Assembly (NCBI GenBank): GCA_916610825.1
Contig: OU744454.1
Span: 87,001 to 151,000, forward strand
Origin: Haliclystus octoradiatus
Taxonomy: Eukaryota > Cnidaria > Staurozoa > Stauromedusae > Haliclystidae
Direction of reading: 5' to 3'
DNA length: 64,000 bases
In this document: positions 30,379-42,300 of the stretch, piece after piece
Layout of the letters: each line of letters begins with the position of its first letter
Numbering within the stretch: the stretch's first letter is position 1
Notes under the pieces: model-generated
Databases searched by the model: none
Told to the model about the DNA's origin: nothing
Seen by the model: only the letters and a program-made list of their open reading frames with translations
Translations under genes and position numbers: made by a program

Positions 30379-33300
30379 GGCATTTATATAGCGCCTATAT
30401 CGTTGTGTTCTAGGCGCTGTACATTTTCTGTTGAACTAAATCTACATTAAACTATATATGTATAGTTGAAATTTTAAACATAAATATATGATTTATTTAT
30501 AGGCTATAACCAAGTAAGTACGTTTTTAACTTTGTCTTGGATATCGTTATAGAGTGAGAATTATGCAAGTCATCAGGAAGGCTATTCCACAAAATTGGAG
30601 CAACGACCGAAAATGCTCTGTCACCAAAGGATTTCAAATTACTTTTTTGAACAGTTAATAAATTATTGGATGATGATCTCAGACATCTTGATGGGCAGTA
30701 ATTAAATAAAATATCTCGTAAATAAAGTGGTGCCAGGCCATATAATGCTTTGAAAGTTAATAATATTATTTTAAATAACATGACGATAGTTCATGAACTC
30801 ATACGCTATCCCATTAGTTATAAGAAGCACTCCAGTGCACTGAAAGAGATCCATTTTAACAACATGACGATAGTTCATAAACTCATACGCTATCCCATTA
30901 GTTGTAATAAGCACTCTACTGCACTGAAAGAGATCCATTTTAACAACATGACGATAGTTCATAAACTCATACGCTATCCCATTAGTTGTAAGAAGCACTC
31001 TACTGCACTGAAAGAGATCCATTTTAACAACATGAAGATAGTTCATAAACTCATACGCTATCCCTTCAGTTGTAAGAAGCACTCTACTGCACTGAGACCA
31101 ACTTTTATTTCATAGTAAACTACACCAACCAACAAAATTCGTTTTGTAATATGCCTGTCAATAATCAATCTATTATTGTCAATCTATTATTGTCAATCTA
31201 TTATTGTCAATCTATTATTGTCAATCTATTATTGTCATTTATGTCAAATGTTGCAGACAATGGATGAGACATACCTACGAGGCACTTGGCAGAGGACAGA
31301 AGGACCTCTGGAACCATTGGGTCATCACTGGCATTGATTAAGAGTACAGGCAGATGTAGCTGAAAAACAAAAAACGGGATTAATTCACATCGAAATCAAT
31401 ACTGTAAAAACCAAACTTGAATTGCAAACATACATTCTTCATATAGCTAGCAGAACTATTTGAATTGCAAACATACATTCAGAACTACTTGAATTGCAAA
31501 CATACATTCTTCATATAGCTAGCAGAACTACTTGAATTGCAAACATCCATTCTTCGTATAGCTAGCAGAACTACTTGAATTGCAAACATACATTCTTCAT
31601 ATAGCTAGCAGAACTACTTGAATTGCAAACATACATTCTTCATATAGCTAGCAGAACTACTTGAATTGCAAACATACATTCAGGACTACTTGAATTGCAA
31701 ACATACATTCTTCATATAGCTAGCAGAACTACTTGAATTGCAAACATACATTCTTCATATAGCTAGCAGAACTACTTGAATTGCAAACATACATTCAGGA
31801 CTACTTGAATTGCAAACATACATTCTTCATATAGCTAGCAGAACTACTTGAATTGCAAACATACATTCTTCATATAGCTAGCAGAACTACTTGAATTGCA
31901 AACATACATTCTTCATATAGCTAGCAGAACTACTTGAATTGCAAACATACATTCAGGACTACTTGAATTGCAAACATACATTCTTCATATAGCTAGCAGA
32001 ACTACTTGAATTGCAAACATACATTCTTCATATAGCTAGCAGAACTACTCCAGCGATAGAATTCTTCATTTGAATCAAACCCATCAAAACATCTGAAATA
32101 CAATGGCACAAGCTAAGTAACGTGTCAGCACTGTCCTAATTGATAAGCAACTATGAAAATGACACACTCACTTGACGTAATCATCCAAGCGATTCAATGA
32201 TGACGCAGAACGTATATTATCCCAATGCAATTTATCAACTAGTTGATCAGAAGAATCCAGTTTTGAGATTTGCTTTGCATGACGTAGCAGCATGGACTTC
32301 ATTACTTGTGTAACGGCCCAGTTATAGCCACGACGCATGTTAGCCCATTCAAGAAACAATTTTGATGCCCTGTTAAAATGAATTAATTAGTACAATGAGT
32401 ATTTAAACATAGAGTCTCCCCTCTAACGTTGATATATAACCTTGATAGGTGCTCTTTCTAACCTCGAGATATCGTAGCCCTGGCATACCGATGCAGCACA
32501 AATAAACAAAGATTGCCGACATGGATTTTCACCAAGAAATTTCAGAAGAATGTTGCCGCCCATAGAGAACCCAACACCAATAAATTTCTGTTTTGAATTG
32601 TTTTTGTGTTGAAGGTCATTGACAACAAGTTCAAGGTCATCTGTGGCACCTAAAAAATAAAAATGATAAACCTCAGAATGAAACAACAATATACATCATA
32701 TGAATGATTTAATCGTAGTGACTGATTACCATAAGTAAAAACCCTGGGTGATGTCAGTGTTGTATTTTTATCAGCACCGAGATGATTGTAAACAGCCACA
32801 GTGAAGCCATGTGACACACAATAGCAAATAAATCCTTGGACGTAAACCGTATCAGAATGGTTACCTATTCCAGGCACAACAACAACAATAGGAAGTCGTT
32901 TTTTGTCGTCGTTTGAAACCTGAGACAAAAAAGAGGTAAAAAAATATGTTTGATACAAGCAATGACTAATAAACAACAGACAACAGACAAACAAAGACAG
33001 AGCGCCTACCTTACCCTCACAATCAGGCCTGAACATATCATAAACAACAGACAAGCTTACAAACAATCAACAGACAAACAAAGACAGATCGCCTAGCTTA
33101 CCCTCACAATCAGGCCAGAACATATCATACACAACAGACAAGTTTACAAACAATCAACAGACAAACAAAGACAGATTGCCTACCTTCCTCTCACAATCAG
33201 GTCGGAACATATCATAGACAACAGACAAACAAACAATCAACAGACAAACAAAGACAGGTGGCCTCACAATCAGGCCAGAATATATCATAAACAACAGACA

Positions 33301-36300
33301 AGTTTACAAACAATCAACAGACAAACATGGACAGATTGCCTACCTTCTTCTCACAATCAGGTCGGAACATATCATAGACAACAGACGCCCCATCGTTTGC
33401 AAAAAGAGTGTGTCGCTCTTTAACATATCCATGTGGTGTTATATTAAATCTGCCATACTTGCAGAGAAGAAGACTTTGGACATGTCCTGACTTCCCCCAC
33501 AGAAATGTTGGTCGATAACTAAACATGCAAATTTCAATTACAGTATTATGAATTGAAAGTTTCTTTGTTCAAAACTGACACAATTCATTTCTCCAGCCTT
33601 CATGTATATTAAAAGCATACACTTGACCATCACACCATGAATGCTTATAAAAATTAATGCTATTTTCAAGTCACAAAATTATAATGTAATGAATCAGTGC
33701 ATCATGCAACATATTCAAAGGTCAAGCGCATTGGCTGCCGGTCAATTTTATGCCTTTAAGACCAGCATATTCATCACATTTTACTGAAAACCCACAAAGC
33801 AATAGAGTCAAACCTGTTATAACCGTCACCTCTATACAGCGGCCACCTGTCTATAGTGGTCACTCTTGCAATGTCTAAAATAGCATTTTCTGTTGAATCA
33901 AACCTGTATATAAAGGCCGCCTGTCTATAGTGATCAATTTATCTACCTCTCGTAGATGGCTGTTATATACAGGTTTCACTGTACATTGTTCTTATTTGTT
34001 TGTTATCTGTCTTATCATTTTATGACCAATTGAAAGCACAATTCACAAATAACGGCTATAAATATAACCAAGTGTTTTTACAAAGGCGCAGATCCAAACA
34101 GGTGCAAGCATAGCAAATGACACCCCTAACCTTTTTGGTGTAATTTTAAGATGAAGTCATTAGACCTATAAATGGTTAGGTCATCGTTTTTTTTGTTAGT
34201 AATAAATTTATTTTTAAATTTTATCAAATTATCTTTCCTTTCTATCTTTTGTTCAATTATTTTAAATATAAATTTTCAATATTCAATTTTTGTATATAGA
34301 TTTTTTAATAAATTATTATGATGGCCGTAATCGTATTCAATTTTCATTCACGCCTTGTCGTATTGTTCTTCGATGGGCCGACCAACCAACACCTGGCTGT
34401 AACTGACATGATACCAAGGTGCGTTGTGATTGGGCACACCATATTTTTGGTTTCTGGCACACTTTTTAACCTTTAGTTTTATTAGACCCTCACTGGAGCG
34501 CCGCGCGGAAATGAGGGCCGTGATGGAATGAGGCAACGCCCATCCCACTTCTTTCAAGTTTGTTCAAGTCACCGATTGGCGAGTTGGCTGAAAAAATAAC
34601 AATTGACACCCCCATGTGGTAGTTTTGACATACAAAATGTGAGGAAAATTTTGCATGTATGTCAGGGTCATAATATCCAAAATATGTTCGCAAGACTTTT
34701 TGCAGAAATTGCACGCCTTGATATCTGATTGGATGAATTCGAAGTAGCTTCACATGGCGCTTCTAGATAGTTCTATAGTGTTTACGATAATTTACTTAGA
34801 ATAATTACCTTACTTAATTATTAACAGCTATTAACAATTATTATTACTTTGACTAAAAATTCAAAAATTGCATTACTAATTACTTTTCCAAAAAATGTCA
34901 TTAATTACAAATTACTAGCCTAATTAACTCATAGGCTAGACAGAAAGCGTTTACTATAATATTAATATGTTTACTGTTTGTAGCTGAACCATAGTCAAAC
35001 AACATCGAAATAATCAAAACTTTGAACGACCGAACAATAAATATACACAGGTAAAAAAGAAATTAAAAATAAATGAACTTTTTCTGAATAGTTTGGTCAA
35101 ATGAATGTGATTAATCTCAGTATCTATTTTTGTGTTTGAATATGATTTTTTTTTGGTGAAAAATTGTTGCAAAGAGTTTTTCATTGATAAAATATCAAAT
35201 TATTCATTCATACGTCTAAAAAACATTTTCATCTTTGAACAATAGATATGTCAAATGGCGTGACGAATAAATTCTATGTAAACAATGAAATAGTTTATTT
35301 AGGAAATCTTGCCGCTGCTAATATAATTCCAAAATCAAAACATTAGAAAACAATAGCCAAATCACACAAACAACAATTATTTCAAATCAATGACAAGCTT
35401 AATAATATCGCACTGAAAACACTTATACCCACTTTATCATAACAAATCAATAAATCTTTTGTAAATAAATCGTGAATAAATTATTTTGCAAAGTAATCGA
35501 GAAGTAACGTCAATTACTTTATCTAATATACAAATACTCGTTACTTGAAAAAGTAATTATTTCCTTATGTATTACTTTCCTCAATAAAGTAATTAATCAC
35601 CCCTAAAATTACTTCAAAAGTAACGAGTACCAAGTGACGCGTTACTTTTGTAACAAGTACTCACAACACCGATATTTATACTCAAAATAGCCATTCCAAT
35701 TTAACATTTATTGTAATTCTATGTTTATCATTATGTGATAAAATAATTCCTAGATCCGCACCTGCTTTAACATCTTATAAGCAGCATTGTTTTCTCAGGT
35801 CACAATGATAAATTACAGGTCTTCACAGAATCACACCCATTTCACATCTCATGAAAGTACCCTTTCTACCCTCAACCAGACTGTAATTTGTGCAGCTAAA
35901 TTAGATTTCAAATCATGTTTTAGTGTAATGGACGCACTGTTTTGATATTTTCTAATTTGATATTTGGATTTAGTTGAAAATGTATAGAAAATTGTAAAAA
36001 CAATACAAATTGTGCTGCTAGAAAACGTCCACATTAATATTAAAATTTTTGTTCTGCTGCTATTAAAGGTCTTAATAAAACATTACCAGAGACAGCCCCA
36101 GCAATAGACCGAACAGACCAACCATCTCAAGTGATTTAATAAGTAGAGCATGCCTTATTCATCCATGGACTTGTTGTAGTGGATTGTTTTATGTCTATTG
36201 TCTTATCCATAATGTATTTCCTTTGTAAACTGTAAGGCTTCCGTTTGTAATCACGTATACCTTGTAAATGTAAATCACTGTCTGTAATGTCTTAACTCTC

Positions 36301-39300
36301 TTCACGTCTGCCCTTCGTGGCAACAGCATCTACATTAGCAAGGCTGGTCCACCTTCATAGAGGCTCTGTTTATCAACGGTTATATTAACCCTTATTCATC
36401 CTCTCCCTGTAGGTGGCCAGCTACAGTTATTATTACATCAAATATATCTACATCAGAATCTCCTATGTACGCCTGTGGTAATTAATAGTCATCGACTCAT
36501 TCCACCCGCTACATATTGGCGACACCGACGACTTGAAATCGCAGCCTACAACTTTATTCGTCGTTTTGGGAAAATCTTTTATCTGAATCTTCAACCAATT
36601 GGGTGAGTGACATCCACTTATGAAAATTTAATAAGCACTCATTCCAAAATCGAAACCAAGATCCTGGCAGTCAACCACAAAATTATTTAGGGCTTAACCC
36701 GAACCAACAATAAATCCTGTCAGTGATTTTAGAACCTCAACTAAGAAGCAGCAGTAATCTACAACTCTCAACAACAAATGACAGTCACGCTATATTCACA
36801 AGTTATCAACTTCGAATGTCAAAGAAATTCAAACAATTTCTATATCTATTATAGGCCTGATATAATTATTTCATTTATATAATTTATTCATTCATTCCTG
36901 TATATATTATTTCATATGTTTCACTCACAAACGGCACTCCATAACTTCACAAACGGGGGAATTTATGTGAAGTTTTACTTTTCACAAGAAAGAAAATTTG
37001 CTTGTTTGATAATCTGAGCCCCGGTAATTTTTTCGCATCGAAACGAGATGATCTTAAAATAGCTTTTGAGGCCAATTCTTAGTGATTTTGCCGTGGCAAA
37101 ACAGATCAAAATGTTTGGAAATGATCGATATTGGGTCAACAAAGATAGACTTTTGAGGATGTTATTGATGTCGGACAAAGACGTCGTTTTTAAATTTGAA
37201 TTATTCAATGCTTGAGGATGTTAAATACAATTTATTTGGTTGATTTACACAATGGTAAGATAATATTATGACCTGTTTAAAACTCTCAAAAACACAAATC
37301 TGAGTTACATTATCTTGGTTCTATAATAATATCTTGTTTAGATCTATGATCGCTGCTAGTAGACGTCGTAGATCACGATATTTTGTATTACTATCACACT
37401 TTATAACACGAAAAAAAAAACGCCATAGACAATTACGCAACCTGGTATTATGTATGCTTCTAAATGAAGAAGAGAATAGTATTTCGGAAAGGTCTTGCCG
37501 TCGTGTTCCACGCAATTCTGGCTGGTGGTATACTGTTTGGACAACATACACTGACCGTCGGTTTAAAGAAACATTTCGTATTTCTCGTAAAATGTTTTGT
37601 TATATTTTACAAGCTGTTAAGCCGAAACTGATGAGGGAGACAATCACCGAGGAGCCAATATCACCAGCATGTAGACTAGCAATTTATCTGTACCGTATGG
37701 CCAGGGGAGATTATTTCTTCTCCATTTTACAAATGTGTGGCTATGGTGTATCCACTGTGTCAACCATAGTGTGTGATGTGAGCGATCCAATTGTGTCAAC
37801 CCTTTGGGACAAACATGTTGATAAACTCCTTCCGAAAACTGAAGCAGAAATGAAGGAAAAGATGCTAGACACAGAAGAGAGATGGCAGTTTCCATGTAGC
37901 TGGGCTGCTGTTGATGGTTCCCATATACCAATAAAATGTCCTGCTGGTGGTGCTGAGGCTCGTAAAGAGTATCATAACTTTAAAAATTTTTATTCCATTG
38001 TTATGATGGCAATGGTTGATGCCAGGTCGAGGTTTGTCTGGGCTAGTTGTGGCTTCCCAGGAAATTCTCACGATTCCGTTATATTTAAGGCTACAAAAAT
38101 GCATCAGTCATTATCCGATGGTAAGTATTTCCCTGATTTGAAGCAACAACTTGGTAACACTACTTCACCACCGTTAATACTTGGTGATTCTGCTTTTGAA
38201 ATGGAGAGTTGGTTGACAAAGCCATTTACTAATGCTGTGCTAACCCCAGAGCAGCGCTATTATAATTATCGACTAAGTAGATGCAGAATGGTTATAGAAG
38301 GAGCTTTTGGCCAGCTGAAGGGGAGATGGAGAGTACTTACTCGCAAACATGAGGGTGGCATTTTTCAATGTAAGATTGGAGCATTGTCCTGCATTGTTTT
38401 GCATAATATCTGTATCGAAAGAGGTGACAGCTTGCCAAGTCAGCTTGACCTAACGTTTGACCCTGTCACACATCAAAGGCGTGATCGTGAAGCTATCCGA
38501 GAAATCTTAGAAATGAACTGTTCGGCCCGAATTGTGGATAATTCTGCTCATACAGGCTCAAGACTCAGAGAAGAGATGAAAAACAAATTATGGAAAGAAA
38601 AAAGGACTGGTTGTATATAGTTATTTATTCAGGCTATATTTTTAAGTTACTCTTCATTATTATATCATATATAAGCAGTCAAGATTTCAGCAAAGGTCCC
38701 AATTATGTGATTTTTTCTTGTAAATCTATCATTTTCACCATCTGTTCTTGTTTAATACCTTTTACGGAGTTTACTAATTAATTTTAAGTTTTGAACTGTA
38801 GGGCTTGTTTTATTTTCATAGACTTACCAAGACTTAATTAAAAGCATTCAATTAACGTGACTATCCAGGATTGGAGTCACCATCATTATCGTCTATTCAA
38901 AACTAGGTCAAGAAACTGACTTTGTAGACAAGCCTTTGTAAATGTGAAATATATCTAAGAATAACCACGGTCAAACCTTGATATAGGTACATCTGCAGAC
39001 CCAAGACCCAAGTAGTGGCCTGTTCACCCATTTTCTATTGCATTGAACATCCAGATATGGGCCATTTTAACCTGTCTACAGTATAGTAGTGAGTTCTCAG
39101 TCCCTTTTTGGCTGCTTCCAACAGATACCTTTCCCTATTTAAGTCTGCATAATTATGTACAAGTGTTTAAGGCATTTAGGTCCATTCTAATTTTTCCAAG
39201 TCATGAGCTGCAGTATGATATTAATATTGCATTTCAAATCTGAAAGTAACATGTGTTGAGGGATAACTTCTATTTTGTCATTCACTAGCTCAACACAAAT

Positions 39301-42300
39301 TAAGTCAACTCTTATGAATGCCAAATGCATAAATGAGACGTAGCTTAAGGGTACTATGTCCTTAAATCAAGTATGTTAGTAGTATTTTACTATAACTGAA
39401 TAGTATATATATATCTACTTTTTAAAATGCTTTTTGTTTTCGTTGTTTCACAGATTCAATATGAGAAGACATAAGAATATTAGATAATGGTCATAGCCTA
39501 TATAGAGTTAAATAGTAAGGGGGCATTGCTGAGATCCTTCCCGTGGCGTCTTCTGTAAGTACCAAACACATAGCATTTGGGAAACTTATCTTAGAAAATT
39601 ACAAATATTGAGCAGAAGCACATTCTGAGATATTGAAAAATCCAAAATAAACAAAATAATTTGAATGAACTATGCATAACTGATGTAAATTGTAATTATT
39701 TTATGGTAATCGTGCAGGCCTATATCATGTATTAGCAAGATATAATATTATAATAAATTTCAAACTATTAAGAAATGTTGTAGTCAGTGTTTAATGCATG
39801 AATGAAGCTCATACTGCTATTTACTGGTTGCAACTCAGCACTATATTCGTCATTAACCTCCAGCACTGTGTCATCATCTGGATGAATGGAATAGCTACTT
39901 GCATCTCTGTGTACGACAGACCCATATCTTGCCAACAGAAGCTTTGTGAGCTGTAACTTGTGTTTCCGTGTCTCTTTTGCCTCCTCCTTCATGTAATTTA
40001 TTAATTGACTAGTATCATCAGCATTGGAAGATTCTGTTATTAGCTTTACAATCTCTTTTTCTCTTTCCTGTTAGTCGGATAGGCACAAAATGACGTCTTG
40101 AAACAGTCTGACTTGTACTTTGGGTCTGTTGTGGTGATTCTTCTGATGATGATGATGAAGATGGTGACATTGACAGCGACAATGGAGATACAGAGGCACA
40201 GTCATTATCTGCTTGTTCACTGCTTGATGGCTCAATTGGCAGCTCAGGCCTACAAGAATCCCTTGTTTTAATGCATTCATACAAAGGTAAAAACCATGCC
40301 CCCAATTTTTGTTTTGCAATGATATCTTCTACACCTGTTGCAGTGGTGACAGTCAGTGCAATTTCCTTACACTTAGAAACCATTTTTTTTAATTTATTCC
40401 TGATCTGACTGATACATACGTACGTTCATACATTCATACGTTCTATCTTTTCTTTCTGCTGCCCTTGTGTCATACTCCTTTTTGATTAAAATGTATGTGT
40501 CATTGTTTCTCTGGAACTTCTGATTTGTGTATATCAGTACTTGGCGGTATTTTTCATTCTTGATCACAATGTCTACTAAATCTGACATTTGAGCATCAGT
40601 CCATCTTGCATTAGAACTTTCAATAGCTTGATCTTGACTTTGATGAAGAATATTGGGTTTTTCATCAGATTCTGCAACTAGCACATCATTTTGATCTATA
40701 CCATTTCTGAAATCATAAATTGAAAGCTTTGATTATTGGTCTTCAATTAATCAACTTTACATAGACAAAATTAGTCATGTCAGTTTTCATGTCTGTGACA
40801 AAAACTCCATTGTGCAACTTATCAGTCCATAGATTATAGAATACAGGGATTGGCAACTAAGGTCTGGGCACGAAATATGTTTTTGTTTGAGATTTACCGG
40901 AAACACGTGTTCTTGAGCCGACACAGAATTTTGTGACAAATTTGCACAAGTGTCATTATACAACAACGCGGTCGACTGTTCTACTCATTTTATCATCATC
41001 GTTCATATCTTCAAGCTGGCTAGTAAAAGTACACTTGATTATTTCATTATTTTGCAATGGATGGTCAATTAAATAGCAATGATTTTCAGTACCTCGAATT
41101 TTTTAAACGCGAAAGGAGATGAAGAAAATGGCGAACTCTATCGGTGAAAGTTTAGAAAAGCGCGCCTACAGAGAAGTTTACGTTAATGCTAATATTGCTG
41201 AAGGATTTGGAAAACTAAAGGTGGTTTAACGGTGTCCGTAACCCTTCACACACGATCAAAACACACTGATATAAAATTATCCATCGAATCGATGAAGATG
41301 AAGGTTCATCAACTTAATTTATTCACGACCAAATGACTCTACTCTTCTCAAAAGTTACTACGAATGAGTAAATATTTCTTCGGACATTTCTGGAGATGTG
41401 TCAAATATATTCAACGATTTTGATATATTCCCTACAAATCTTCTCGGCAGTAATAAAAACATCTATCTGAAATTCATTGCGTGGATGAGCACCTTCGGGA
41501 AGTCTATTTATTATTGTTGTGGAACTGTGTAAAAGAATTTAGAAATTTATCCATAAGGAGATCAAAAGTTTGAATGTTTTGCAAATCCCAAAAGTTTAAT
41601 CTACCTGGGATGTAGCAGCACAACACTCTGGTTTAGAAGATAACAATCAAAATACTGAGGATTTTATGTTGTATTTTTCTACACATATTATATTTTATTA
41701 TATGAAGTGAAATGATTTTCGTACACGAACGGCATGGGCTTACTGCTTGTAACTTGAAAGAGAAAATGGAATTGAAAAAGAAATCGCCAAGGAACAAATT
41801 AAAAAAAATTCAAACTTTAACTGATCGTTTTCACAAGTGTTTTAATTTACCATACCAGTTATCGATATTGCAACCATATCTTGTTCATTCTGTGTATTGC
41901 TTGCTAAATGTTTGTAGTGTATTCATTCCCTCTGCTGTGATACATACACTATACGGATTATTTGTTATGTGATGAAAATTGTTGAGTGTATTTTGTGCTA
42001 CTTGTATGTCGTAGACCTATATAGGCCGCCTAGCCGTAAACTGTACTCCTCTCATTTAGAAGCGCAATTATTTTATAGTGAACATTTCAGCTTGATTTTG
42101 ATTTGTTAGTTATAAGTGTATTTGTAGATTAATTCAATCACGACGATCACATACATTTTCTTTTTCAAAGTTACAAACATTAATTTGCAAATTGCAAAAG
42201 TGATCAAAGCAATATTTTGGTGAAATATACTGCAAAACATGGTGAATTAAATTGGCCATATCGCTATTTTGTGTTAAACGTAATTAAATTGTCATGGACA

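Noticed and set aside
30750..31115. Repetitive proteins of 121 and 103 residues
   Set aside because: They come from an 84-bp tandem repeat inside an ABHD2 intron and are open on both strands.
31419..32050. CRISPR-like regular repeats
   Set aside because: The units are contiguous with no unique spacers, and the DNA is eukaryotic; it is a minisatellite over an exon end.
34348..34753. Minus-strand frames of 69 and 87 codons
   Set aside because: No recognisable domain; in the middle of ABHD2 intron 1 with no splice-compatible link to the ABHD2 exons.
37334..37345. TTG-initiated longer start of the Harbinger transposase
   Set aside because: The extra four codons lie in the MITE end; the ATG at 37346 is the first normal start.
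41712..41972. 86-codon frame in the 1.71-kb TIR element as a transposase
   Set aside because: No DDE, zinc-finger or other transposase motif is visible, and the length is far too short.
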